From Opitutaceae bacterium (GTDB taxonomy: Bacteria > Verrucomicrobiota > Verrucomicrobiia > Opitutales > Opitutaceae), in assembly GCA_018667915.1 (NCBI GenBank), contig JABIRI010000245.1, forward strand, positions 1-39,478: 39,478 nucleotides of DNA, read 5' to 3'. A program made the translations under genes and the position numbers. Below are positions 1-8,437 of the stretch, in pieces. The notes beneath the pieces were generated by a model. The model worked only from the letters and a program-made list of their open reading frames with translations, ran no database searches and had not been told where the DNA came from. Numbering within the stretch: the first letter of the stretch is position 1; each line of letters begins with the position of its first letter.

Positions 1-254
1 CCTGGCCCCGCCATTTCGAGCTCCCTCGACTATTCCCTCAGCAGGAACACATTTTTCATAGCTGTTTACGCCCCTCCTCCTCCGGTGAAATATTCGATCC
101 CGGCCAGCGTCTCTCCAAAATTCTAGCGAACCATCCTGAAGCTTCGCTACTTTTTTCCACCCGGAAACCCGAGAGAATTGAGAGCAACGTGGAGGCTATC
201 GATCGATCACTCAAGAATCTGACCCAAACAGAGAAAGATGGTCCATGCCGCTGA
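1..254 (+). CDS. Aldo/keto reductase-like protein, C-terminal fragment (partial)
   Basis: An open frame enters from the left edge (codons from base 3) and stops at TGA 252-254, giving 83 visible residues. The last ~45 residues, with LSKILANHPEASLLFSTRKP followed by ERIESNVEAI, resemble the end of NADPH-dependent aldo/keto reductases, where a helix, a short strand and a 'xxP-x-x-v-x-x-N-v' segment finish the barrel. The catalytic part lies outside the window, so the assignment rests on this tail only. The frame overlaps by 10 bases the ATG (245) of the following GMC oxidoreductase gene, which suggests a translationally coupled redox gene pair. Together with its neighbour it looks more AT-rich in third positions than the genes from 2655 onward. 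Confidence 0.55.
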   Translation, partial: WPRHFELPRLFPQQEHIFHSCLRPSSSGEIFDPGQRLSKILANHPEASLLFSTRKPERIESNVEAIDRSLKNLTQTEKDGPCR

Positions 255-1810
255 TTGACTTCGATCAGGACCCCGAACGAGTCCGGTAACTCCCCCAGAG
301 CGATACCTTAATAATCGGAGCCGGCGCCGCTGGCATATTTTTAGCCTCCCTCCTCAGCGAACGTGGTCACAACGTCACACTTTTGGAAAGTGGCCAACAC
401 GGTGAGCACGACGAAAAACAAAATCTTAACCGCATCGAAGAGACCGGCAAAAAACAGGGCAATTCGATCTGGAATCGGAAAAGAGCATTAGGCGGCACAA
501 CTATCGCTTGGGGCGGACAATCATTGCCCTTTTGTCCGATAGATTTTGAAGAGCGGTCATGGGTTTCAAATTCCGGTTGGCCTATTAATTTCGAAGAGCT
601 CGAAAGCCATTACCAGCGGGCCAACGCATTCATGGGGGTAGATAATCGGGATTACCGTGATGAAGCCGCCACATGGTTAAATCGACCAAACCCAGGATTC
701 GCTCCCGAGTTAATCGGCTACCATTTTTCGAAATGGGCGCCACAACCCAATTTTTTCAAACGCCATCATCGTAGACTTACTCGACACGTGACGGTATGCA
801 CCAACACACAAGCTCTGAGGATGGAGCGTGGTGTAGATCACCGGGTGACCGCAGTCGAAGTCTCCAACTTCAAACAACAGACGGCGCGATTGGAATGTCG
901 TCACGTTTTGATCGCCGCCGGCGGGATAGAAACCAATCGGCTACTCTTGCTCGCCGAACGCGACTACCCCCGTTACTCAGGCAATCATTCCGGAAAACTT
1001 GGCCGCGGTTTCATGGATCACCCCACGTTCACTGCTGGAGCAATCAGACCAAACCGAGAATTCAATCTCCAACGTGATTTGGGCACTCAATTAAAACGGC
1101 ATTGGAAATACTCCGTTCGGTTAAGTGCTGCACCAGATTGGCAGCGCCAAACCCAACATCTGAATCTGTCTGCTGGTATGCTCTTTGGATATCCGCCCGA
1201 TAAATCCGATTGGTTCGAAACCCTGAAGACAACTGTCCGCCGACCGACGCCCGAAAATTTCACCAAACTGTGGCGTGATCGCAGCCACGCCTTCGTTGGC
1301 CTGACAACATTCGTCAAAGATCGTTTCATCTTTCGGCCCGAGGCTGAAAGCAAGCTATGGTTAATGGGAGAGCAGCTCCCAGACCCCAATAGTCGGATCA
1401 CACTGGGCGAAGACAGAGATCAATTCGATCTACCCATCGCGCGATTACATTGGCGAATCTCCCCCGAAACTTGGCATACGATGAGCGCATTTTCATCCGT
1501 TTTGAAAAGTGAGATCGAACGACTTGGCTACGGACATATCGCCTTGGACCCCTCCTTAACCGATGACAACGTCGATATAGCAAAAGCCCTCGAACGACTC
1601 GGCGATGTCAACCATCACATGGGGGGAACCAGAATGAGTTTGACGCCCGAAGAGGGCGTGGTGGATCCCCACCTTAAAGTATGGGGGGTGCCAAACCTTC
1701 ACATCTGCAGTGCTTCAGTTTTCCCTACCTCCTCACATTCTAATCCCACTCTGACACTACTCGCTTTGTGTTCCCGCCTGAGTGATCGACTGACCAACGA
1801 CCTCAAATAA
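245..1810 (+). pseudogene. GMC-family FAD-dependent oxidoreductase, interrupted by an in-frame TAA near its start
   Basis: The family oxidises alcohol or sugar groups with FAD. The frame from 290 to 1810 carries the whole protein. The FAD-binding Rossmann glycine motif IIGAGAAG is encoded at 311-334, GGTTIAWGGQS follows around 490-525, and the GMC C-terminal signature lies at the end (NHHMGGTRMS, then SVFPTSSHSNPTLT, with conserved His and Asn). The natural start is ATG 245, which overlaps the upstream gene, but codon 15 in the same frame is TAA (287-289). Between this stop and the glycine motif there is no ATG, GTG or TTG. The first usable start is TTG 383, which would delete the FAD motif. 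The gene therefore looks inactivated by one nonsense mutation, or the base is a sequencing error. The rest of the frame is intact, so any decay is recent. Confidence 0.65.
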
Positions 1811-1814
1811 TCTC

Positions 1815-1831
1815 GAGAGCTATTGCTCTTT
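1815..1831. terminator. Short hairpin between convergent genes
   Basis: GAGAGC (1815-1820), a TATT loop and GCTCTT (1825-1830) form a 6-bp stem with one G-T pair. It lies exactly between the GMC gene stop and the convergent cytochrome stop. No long T-run follows on either strand, so terminator function is only suggested by position. Confidence 0.3.
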
Positions 1832-2452
1832 GATGCCCACAATCCAAGCGACGATCGCTTTCACTTCGGCCTCGGCGAGAGCTTCCAACTTCGAGGCATC
1901 TCCGTGAGTCCGCCGGCCGGTTTGAAAACTCTCGATCTGTTTCAATAGATACCAATCCGGCTGACGCGTGAGTGGCGGTCCGCGTTCACGGCGGTTGCCT
2001 TCGGCTTGCTCACCGTGGCATCCGGCACAATCCGCCAAGTAGCGAGCTGGTGGGGTGACGATGGTCGGTAAATCCAACGTGTTTCGCGCCGGATTCACCG
2101 CCATCGATTCAATATATCGGCCGACAAAAGCGAGATCTCGTTCGCCCAGACTCTTTGCCTTAATCTGCATGAGTTGACCCGCCGCGTCATCATCGTGCCC
2201 CCCGCGCTGATCACGCCGAAACTCGCGCAACTGATCTGTCACATACCATCGCGGCAGGCCCGCGATCGAGGGAGCGTTCATTTCCCGAATCCCCATGCCA
2301 GTCGATAAGTGGCAATCCCTGCAATTGTCCCGGTAGACCACATACCCCCGATCTGCTACTTCCGCTTCCGCCTGGCCCGCCACGGTCCACCCCCAAAAGA
2401 TCACTGTGAGCCGAAAAATCACGTGCGAGAATCTAAACGCCCCACCGCACAT
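1820..2452 (-). CDS. Secreted dihaem cytochrome c (c4-like)
   Basis: 210 residues. A hydrophobic N-terminus (about residues 10-30, ending AGQAEA) acts as a signal peptide for export, which is needed for haem attachment. Two c-type haem sites are visible: CRDCH (C44, C47, H48) and CAGCH (C142, C145, H146), one in each of two similar halves. Met residues in the second part of each half could be distal ligands; 'GQLMQIKAKSLGERDLAFVGRYI'-type spacing (about residues 92-114) is typical of class I c domains. The layout matches dihaem c4/c553-type periplasmic electron carriers, but its partner enzyme is unknown. The gene is convergent with the GMC gene and has no operon partner. It could deliver electrons from a periplasmic dehydrogenase to a terminal oxidase; this is inference. 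Confidence 0.85.
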   Translation of the reverse strand: MCGGAFRFSHVIFRLTVIFWGWTVAGQAEAEVADRGYVVYRDNCRDCHLSTGMGIREMNAPSIAGLPRWYVTDQLREFRRDQRGGHDDDAAGQLMQIKAKSLGERDLAFVGRYIESMAVNPARNTLDLPTIVTPPARYLADCAGCHGEQAEGNRRERGPPLTRQPDWYLLKQIESFQTGRRTHGDASKLEALAEAEVKAIVAWIVGIKEQ

Positions 2453-2654
2453 ATTCGCGACCTAAAACTTGGTGAATCGGACCGGGGGCGGCGCCGAACG
2501 CATAACCTCATTCCTGAGAGACAAATATCGCCTCGGAACCCCTCTGGCGTTTAACGAGTCCTAACAATCGACTCAAAGGAGGATTGCGAGCGCCCGCAGA
2601 CATGGTGCGATAGCTATCTGGCGAGTGTCTCGCCTCCTCCCAAAACCCTTTCCT

Positions 2655-3902
2655 ATGAACCGCAAATTCATCCCGTTCATCACCCTTCTTTGTCTCGGCG
2701 CCGCATCACTCAGCGCCAATCCGGTCCTCTTCTGGAACGACCAGGTGCTCAACGCCACCCGCCTCTCGCGCAATCCTCCACCGATTGCCGCCCTCCACTT
2801 GGCCACCTACCACGCGGCGATCTTCGACGCGGTGAACGGCTTCGACCAATCCTATGATCCCTGGCTGGTCGACGAAGCGGCTCCCGCCGGCTCCGATCGC
2901 AAAGCGGCCATTGCCGCAGCCGCCTACACCGTGCTGCAGGCTATCTGGGGCAACGAGGTCAACCCACGCGTCCTCCGCAAAGCCTACGACGACGCCTTAG
3001 CTGGCATCGCGAACGGCGACGCCAAAACCGCCGGCATCAACTGGGGCCAACACGTCGCGAAGCGCCTGCTCGATAATCGCGCCGACGCCGGACTCAACCA
3101 ACCCTACGCCGGAGCGATCACTTCCGATGCCGTCGGTAAATGGCGCGAAACCCCTCCCGCCTTCCGCCCGCCGGTCTCACCCGCCGTCGCGCACGTGCGA
3201 CCCTTTGTGATGGACAGCGCTGAGCAATTTCGCGCCCCACCTCCTCTCGATCTCGACTCTCCCGAATACGCCGAACAACTCGCCTTCACCGCCAAAGTCG
3301 GCGCCCGCGACGACGCCGAACGCGACGAATACCAAACCCTGTCGACTCCGTTTTGGGCCGATGATCTCGGCACCGCAACGCCCGCCGGACATTGGTGTGT
3401 GATTGCGCAGGATGTGGCCCGCCGCCAAGAGCTCACCGTCGAACAAACCGCCCACCTTTTTGCCCTCATGACCCTGGCAACCGCCGACGCCGGGATTTCC
3501 TCATGGGAAGCGAAGTTCCACTACTTACATTGGCGCCCCGAAACCGCGTTACGCGAAGCCACGGCCGACCTCAATGCCCACATCGAAGCGAAGCCGGAGT
3601 TCATCCCCAACATGGCGTCTCCCGCCCATCCGACCTACACCTCGGCGCATTCCACGTTCACCGGTGCCGCTTCCCGCATGCTCGCACTCTACATCGGCAC
3701 CGACGAATTTAAGTTTACCTCCACATCGGACGGGCTCCCCGGAGTCGTTCGCTCCTACGACAGTTTCTCCGAGGCCTGCATCGAGCTCAATATGAGTCGG
3801 GTTTGGGGCGGTATCCACACCATGATTGATGTCGTCGAGGGACGGCGCGCCGGTATCAAAATCGCCGACTACGTCTTCGCCCATACCCTCCGGAAGAAAT
3901 AG
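2655..3902 (+). CDS. Secreted vanadium-dependent haloperoxidase homologue (PAP2 superfamily)
   Basis: 415 residues from ATG 2655. That start was chosen because it places a clean signal peptide at the N-terminus (MNRKFIPFITLLCLGAASLSA); an in-frame GTG at 2625 is possible but would put ten extra residues before it. The vanadate/phosphate-binding residues of the superfamily are recognisable: K287 and R294 (KFHYLHWRP, the K-x6-R-P motif), the central motif as SAHS at 330-333 (usually SGH), and R382 with H388 in RVWGGIH. Vanadium haloperoxidases oxidise halides with hydrogen peroxide, and relatives are acid phosphatases; the sequence alone does not separate the two. The protein is probably periplasmic or outer-surface. 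It is directly followed by a giant FG-GAP/ASPIC protein gene. Confidence 0.85.
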   Translation: MNRKFIPFITLLCLGAASLSANPVLFWNDQVLNATRLSRNPPPIAALHLATYHAAIFDAVNGFDQSYDPWLVDEAAPAGSDRKAAIAAAAYTVLQAIWGNEVNPRVLRKAYDDALAGIANGDAKTAGINWGQHVAKRLLDNRADAGLNQPYAGAITSDAVGKWRETPPAFRPPVSPAVAHVRPFVMDSAEQFRAPPPLDLDSPEYAEQLAFTAKVGARDDAERDEYQTLSTPFWADDLGTATPAGHWCVIAQDVARRQELTVEQTAHLFALMTLATADAGISSWEAKFHYLHWRPETALREATADLNAHIEAKPEFIPNMASPAHPTYTSAHSTFTGAASRMLALYIGTDEFKFTSTSDGLPGVVRSYDSFSEACIELNMSRVWGGIHTMIDVVEGRRAGIKIADYVFAHTLRKK

Positions 3903-3917
3903 CCTGCCTCCCCCAAT

Positions 3918-4023
3918 CTTACTCGTTCTCTTTCTCTTTCTCGCGCCCGACAGGGTGCAACTTCGCCGGAGCAATCCCTCATTTCCATATTTAAGAACGA
4001 GAACGAGAATGAGAACGAGTAAG
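3918..4023. repeat. Imperfect inverted repeat in the haloperoxidase-CRTAC1 intergenic region
   Basis: The left arm, 3918-3943, is pyrimidine-rich (CTTACTCGTTCTC followed by TTTCTC-type units). Its reverse complement occurs at 3998-4023 as a purine-rich arm (GAGAACGAGTAAG at its end) with 24 of 26 positions matching. The two arms enclose 54 bases. The arms are internally repetitive (GAGAAC/GAGAAT hexamer-like units), and the right arm ends about ten bases before the next gene's likely start at 4033. It could be a transcript hairpin, a remnant of a small miniature element or a dispersed genomic repeat. Confidence 0.6.
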
Positions 4024-4032
4024 ACGAAGAGA

Positions 4033-7000
4033 ATGATACCGACCGCCATGACTTCTTTCCGTCTTTCCATTTTCGGGGTCCAAGCGTCTATCGCTTTGGT
4101 AGTCGGGTATGGCGCGACGGTCGGTATAGCCAACGCCGAATCGCTCGCCAATTTCCCATTGGCGAAGCGTCAGGCCGCTCCCGAAGGACAGCCGCCGTTC
4201 ACTCGTCTGCCGGCCGAGCAAACCGGCCTGACCGTTCCTAATCTCTACAACGATCCGCGGATGTGGGGCGACCGTTTCCGCGAATACACATTGGGTGCCC
4301 TCGAAACCGGTCTCGCCGTAGCGGACTTCGATCGCGACGGCATGCCTGATATCTATGCCGTCTCCAAAAACGGCCCCAACGCTCTCTACCAGCAAACCGT
4401 CGCCGGTCGGTTCCACGACATTGCCGCTGTCTGCGGTGTGGACGTCGCCGATGATCCTGCCGGCCAAACCGGCGCCGCCGCCGTCGATATCGATCAAGAC
4501 GGTTGGATGGATATCTATCTCTCCCGACTCGACGCGCCGAATCTGCTTTTCGTCAACAACGGCGACGGCACGTTCACCGAACGCGGTGCCGCGTTCGGCC
4601 TCGATATCCGTGATGCCTCGGTCCACGCCTCCTTCGCCGACTACGACGGCGATGGCGATCTCGACGCCTACATCGCAACCAACATTCTCGACTTCGCTAA
4701 AAGCCCAACCGGCCAACCCGACTACCTCATGCGCAACAACGGCGACGGCACGTTTGAGAACGTCGCCCTCGATGCTGGCATCTGGGGCAAATCCCAAGGT
4801 CACACCGCTATTTGGTTCGATGCCAACCGCGACGGTTGGCCCGATATTTACGTCGCGAACGATTTCGAAACTCCGGACCGTTTCTACCTCAACAACGGCG
4901 ACGGCACTTTTACAGATGTCGTCGATGAACGCCTTCCCCACGTCACCTACTTTTCCATGGGTGCTGATGCCGGCGACCTCAACAACGACGGCGAAATCGA
5001 TTTTCTGGTCGCGGACATGCGCGATCAATCCCGCGCCGGATTCATGACCGGCATGGAGGAAATGGGGCGCGGGCTGTGGGAAAATGAGCGCGTCGCCGAA
5101 CTCATCCCTCAATATATGTGGAACGCCGTCTACCTCGGCACCGGCACCAATCGATTCGAAGAAGTCGCTCACCTCACCGGCATGAACGCCACCGGCTGGA
5201 CGTGGGCCGCGCGCATCGCCGATCTCGATAACGATGGACGTTCCGATGTGTTCTACACCAACGGCATGCTGCGCAACTTCATCGACGCCGACTTGGTGGA
5301 CAAACAGAACGTCGCCCCCAACCTCGCCGCCCGTGCCCGTGTCTGGCGCAACGCACCCAAACGCGAAGAGCCCAACCTCGCCTTTCGCAACGACGGCAAC
5401 CTGCAATTCACCAACGTGTCCACCGATTGGGGACTCGACGAAACCGGCGTCTCGTTCGGTTGCGTTGTGACCGACCTAGACAACGACGGTGACCTCGACC
5501 TCGTGTGGTCCAACCAAGACGGACCACCCACCGTGATGCGCAATGACTTCGCGACCGGACACCGCGTCGCCGTCCGGCTCGAAGGCCACGCCCCCAACCG
5601 CAATGCCATCGGCGCCGAGCTCACGCTCACCACCGCTTCCGGTGAGCAGGTGCGCCAGGTATTCGGCGAACGTGGCGTAGTTTCCTCCGAGCGTGGCACG
5701 ACCATCTTCGGCCTCGGCGAAACTGCCAAAATTGAGTCTCTCCACATCCGCTGGCCCAACGGCGCCGAATCCACCCACACCCACCCGCCCGCCGACCGTC
5801 TGCTCGTGATCAAGCAACCTACGGGAGGCACCCAGCCCGCTCTCGCCCAACTTCACGCCGACTTAGCCTCGAGTCTCTTCCAAGAAACCGCCTCCGAGCG
5901 CGGGTTGGTCTATACCAGCAATGCCTACCCGATGGAGGAGCTCGCCCGTGAAAAATTACTCCCCCGTCGCCTCGGCCAATCGGCCCCGGGACTCGCCACC
6001 GCCGATGTAAACCGCGACGGATTCGCCGACGTATTTATCACCGGAGCGCGCGCCCAATCAGGCACCCTTTTTCTCGGCCAATCCGACGGATCATTTCAAC
6101 CCGCAACCTCCCAACCATGGATCGAGTCGGAGGACGCAGACGATGTGACCGCTGCTTTCATCGATTATGATACCGACGGGCATCTCGATCTCTTCGTCAG
6201 CGCGGGCGGGGTCGACGGAGACTCTGGAGACCCTCAATTCGCCAATCGAATCTACGCGGGGGACGGCACCGGAAACTTCCGCCTATTTCTTAGGACTGAG
6301 GCGGCCCTCGCATCCAGCGCTATAGCGGTTTCACCCACCAACCCAAACGGCCAATCAAAGTTGTTCGTCGGTGGCGGATCTCTGCCGGGCAAGTGGCCTC
6401 ATTCCGAAGTAAGCCAGATCATCAATTCCGACCCAATTTGGAATCAAGATATCGGTCATGTGACCGCAGCCAAATGGGCTGATATCGACGCCGATGGAGA
6501 TCTGGATCTCGTTACTGCAACCGACTGGGGAGCCATCCGAATTCTACGAGATCACGAAGGTCAGCTACATGACATGACCGAAGAATTGGGACTTTCCACT
6601 CTCACCGGCTGGTGGCGCTCCCTCGAAGTAGCCGACGTTAATGCCGACGGTCGACTCGACATCATCGCTGGGAACGTGGGATTAAACACCAAGTATCACG
6701 CTTCCGCTGCTCATCCTACCACCGTCTTTGCAGGTGATTTAGATGGCTCGGGGAATTTCGAAATCCTCGAAGCCCAATATGACAACGACGGCCGCCTCTA
6801 TCCCCTGCGTGGCCGTAGCAAACTCTCCTACTCATTCCGCAAACTCCGTCGTCAGTTCCGCAGCTTCGCCGCCTTCTCCACTGCCTCAGTCGAAGACATC
6901 TTCGATTCCGAATTACTTGATGTGGCGATGAAGCTGGAGGCTACTGAACTGCGTAGCGGCATCTTTATCCAACAGCTCGATGGGACCTTCGTATTCGATC

Positions 7001-7329
7001 CCCTTCCCATCGAGGCCCAGATGGCCCCGATCCACGGCATCGTTTTTGCTGACCTGACCGGTGACGGAAACCCCGACCTATTCGTGGCCGGAAACGACCA
7101 CAGTCCGGAACCCTCCACCGGACGTTTCGACGGAAGTCTCGGTCGCCTCTTCGCCGGTGACGGCCAAGGAAAATTCACTTCTATTTCACCCGCCACAAGC
7201 GGGCTCATCGTCCCGGGCGATACCCGTGCGGTCATTATGCTCCCTCCACTAAAACCCGGAGGCACTCCCCGCATTGTCACCGCCAACGCCCTCGGCCCGG
7301 TGCGACTCTTCGAACCGCGCTCACGTTGA
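4033..7329 (+). CDS. Very large secreted FG-GAP/VCBS repeat protein with ASPIC/UnbV domain (CRTAC1 family)
   Basis: 1098 residues from ATG 4033, which is preceded by GAAGAGA. Earlier in-frame codons fall inside the inverted repeat or the upstream gene. A signal peptide follows, ending near IANAES. At least ten calcium-type DxDxDGxxD loops occur, including DFDRDGMPD, DIDQDGWMD, DYDGDGDLD, DANRDGWPD, DLDNDGDLD, DVNRDGFAD, DYDTDGHLD and DIDADGDLD, as expected for a seven-bladed FG-GAP propeller. An ASPIC/UnbV module (about residues 515-600, with NAIGAELTL and RWPNGAES) separates a first FG-GAP half from a second one, so two propellers are likely. NNGDGTF recurs three times with near-identical DNA. 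The protein is exported and probably calcium-stabilised. Its function is unknown, and pairing with the upstream haloperoxidase homologue suggests a joint extracytoplasmic role. Confidence 0.85.
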   Translation: MIPTAMTSFRLSIFGVQASIALVVGYGATVGIANAESLANFPLAKRQAAPEGQPPFTRLPAEQTGLTVPNLYNDPRMWGDRFREYTLGALETGLAVADFDRDGMPDIYAVSKNGPNALYQQTVAGRFHDIAAVCGVDVADDPAGQTGAAAVDIDQDGWMDIYLSRLDAPNLLFVNNGDGTFTERGAAFGLDIRDASVHASFADYDGDGDLDAYIATNILDFAKSPTGQPDYLMRNNGDGTFENVALDAGIWGKSQGHTAIWFDANRDGWPDIYVANDFETPDRFYLNNGDGTFTDVVDERLPHVTYFSMGADAGDLNNDGEIDFLVADMRDQSRAGFMTGMEEMGRGLWENERVAELIPQYMWNAVYLGTGTNRFEEVAHLTGMNATGWTWAARIADLDNDGRSDVFYTNGMLRNFIDADLVDKQNVAPNLAARARVWRNAPKREEPNLAFRNDGNLQFTNVSTDWGLDETGVSFGCVVTDLDNDGDLDLVWSNQDGPPTVMRNDFATGHRVAVRLEGHAPNRNAIGAELTLTTASGEQVRQVFGERGVVSSERGTTIFGLGETAKIESLHIRWPNGAESTHTHPPADRLLVIKQPTGGTQPALAQLHADLASSLFQETASERGLVYTSNAYPMEELAREKLLPRRLGQSAPGLATADVNRDGFADVFITGARAQSGTLFLGQSDGSFQPATSQPWIESEDADDVTAAFIDYDTDGHLDLFVSAGGVDGDSGDPQFANRIYAGDGTGNFRLFLRTEAALASSAIAVSPTNPNGQSKLFVGGGSLPGKWPHSEVSQIINSDPIWNQDIGHVTAAKWADIDADGDLDLVTATDWGAIRILRDHEGQLHDMTEELGLSTLTGWWRSLEVADVNADGRLDIIAGNVGLNTKYHASAAHPTTVFAGDLDGSGNFEILEAQYDNDGRLYPLRGRSKLSYSFRKLRRQFRSFAAFSTASVEDIFDSELLDVAMKLEATELRSGIFIQQLDGTFVFDPLPIEAQMAPIHGIVFADLTGDGNPDLFVAGNDHSPEPSTGRFDGSLGRLFAGDGQGKFTSISPATSGLIVPGDTRAVIMLPPLKPGGTPRIVTANALGPVRLFEPRSR

Positions 7330-7345
7330 ATTCTTAATAAAATAT

Positions 7346-7437
7346 TGCAGTATTTATGCACATCCTAATTTCGTGCATTATTATTGCACATTTTATATTC
7401 CGAGCATAAAACCTGCAAATGAGCCGAAATCAGTGCA
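7346..7437. promoter_or_regulatory. AT-rich satD leader with regularly spaced TGCA sites (possible operator array)
   Basis: TGCA occurs at 7346, 7357, 7374, 7385, 7414 and 7434, far more often than about once per 256 bases. The first four form two pairs with identical 11-base spacing, TGCA-N7-TGCA. The second pair is a perfect GTGCA-TTATTAT-TGCAC palindrome (7373-7389). The stretch 7330-7420 is strikingly AT-rich compared with its surroundings. The arrangement suggests cooperative binding of a dimeric regulator over the promoter; the last two sites overlap the start of satD and may be chance. Confidence 0.4.
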
Positions 7438-8075
7438 TCCTCATGGCAGACGTGATCCAAAGCGGATCGCACGAGGCTACTCAGCTTAGCCGACACCTGA
7501 AATCAATGATTTCGGCGGCAAACCGGGTTAAGCCGAACGGGATAAAGTCTCCGCTTACCGTCACCCTGGGAGACGAATTTCAGGGGGTATGTGAATCACT
7601 TGCCGCCGGAGTCCGCACCATCCTGTGGCTGGAACATCGTTTGCGCTCCAAACCGCTCGTCGTGAACGGCAAACCCGACGACTACAGCCTGCGTTACGTG
7701 CTACATGAAGGGGCTATCTCTACTCCGATCAACCCTACTCGCGCCCATGGCATGCTCGGACCGGGCCTTACCCGCGCCCGCCAATTGCTGAGTCAAAAAG
7801 AGCGGGGCCAACCACGTTTCCAAATTCTGATCACGGATTCCAAACGGTCACATCGATTGCAAAAAGCCTTCAATATCCTCGATGAGATCAGCCAAAACTT
7901 CAAAGTGGAGGACTTTGAATTCATTGAGGCGCTATTGAAGGAATCTGATTCCGAATCGATTGGTCGGAGATTCAGTCGTCATCGCACGAGTGTGGAAAGA
8001 CGTCGACGCAGTCTCCAAATAGGGGTAATTCAGAACATCGAATCGCTAATAATTGATCTCAGCGATCCCACATGA
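7419..8075 (+). CDS. SatD family protein, nucleotide-cyclase-like motif layout
   Basis: 218 residues, cytoplasmic, with no signal peptide. The opening ILMADVIQSG and the block LTVTLGDEFQGV match SatD-family proteins, which have no established biochemical role. The order of motifs resembles class III nucleotidyl cyclases: Asp11 in MADV, Gly51-Asp52 in LGDEF about 41 residues later (the spacing of the two metal aspartates), RYVLHEG at 92-98 where cyclases have R-x-G-I-H-x-G, and GPGLTRARQLL at 114-124 where cyclases have G-x-x-V-N-x-A-A-R-L. The catalytic Asn and Arg positions are Thr118 and Gln122, so cyclase activity is doubtful. The TGA stop overlaps the next gene's start (ATGA, 8072-8075), so the two are coupled. 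Confidence 0.75.
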   Translation: MSRNQCILMADVIQSGSHEATQLSRHLKSMISAANRVKPNGIKSPLTVTLGDEFQGVCESLAAGVRTILWLEHRLRSKPLVVNGKPDDYSLRYVLHEGAISTPINPTRAHGMLGPGLTRARQLLSQKERGQPRFQILITDSKRSHRLQKAFNILDEISQNFKVEDFEFIEALLKESDSESIGRRFSRHRTSVERRRRSLQIGVIQNIESLIIDLSDPT

Positions 8076-8425
8076 TTACCACAGCCCTCATCGCCCTCGG
8101 TTGCTTGGCTATTGGAGAACTGATTGCCATCCCCGCATTCGCCCGAATCCGACAAATCTACGCGCCTAAACTACAAGGCGAACGTAGCCAACGCCACGTG
8201 GCGCTGACTAAGGGCGTGCTCGAACGCACCGTGCTCTTTTTGGGTCTACTCTTAAACTTCGCCGTAATCCTTGCCGCCTTCGGTGCCTTCAAACTGGGAA
8301 CCCGGCTAAAAGACGACACCACCGATCCAGTCAGCAATGACTATTTTTTGGTCGGGAATATGGCCTCTTTGCTGATCGTTCTCATCGACGTAGTAATATT
8401 TCGCTGGGTATCAGTAAGCCTTTAG
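8072..8425 (+). CDS. Small integral membrane protein coupled to satD, function unknown
   Basis: 117 residues. Three hydrophobic stretches fit membrane segments: about residues 3-24 (ALIALGCLAIGELIAIPAFA), 49-70 (RTVLFLGLLLNFAVILAAFG) and 92-114 (FLVGNMASLLIVLIDVVIF). A basic loop lies between the first two (RIRQIYAPKLQGERSQR). I do not recognise the family. Its start overlaps the satD stop in ATGA, so the two are almost certainly translated together; the soluble SatD protein may act at or through this membrane partner. Twelve bases separate it from the DUF255 gene, which may belong to the same transcript. Confidence 0.7.
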   Translation: MITTALIALGCLAIGELIAIPAFARIRQIYAPKLQGERSQRHVALTKGVLERTVLFLGLLLNFAVILAAFGAFKLGTRLKDDTTDPVSNDYFLVGNMASLLIVLIDVVIFRWVSVSL

Positions 8426-8437
8426 CGGGAACCTTTC

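Noticed and set aside
4555-4915. A recurring ~20-base DNA sequence (three copies)
   Set aside because: It encodes the NNGDGTF motif of consecutive FG-GAP repeats, so it is explained by protein repetition and not by a DNA element.
3991-5406. A 471-residue open frame on the minus strand opposite the FG-GAP protein
   Set aside because: It is the antisense of the GAC/GGC-rich calcium-loop repeats, which lack stop codons in reverse. It has no start context, no domain and repetitive Val/Gly/Ile composition.
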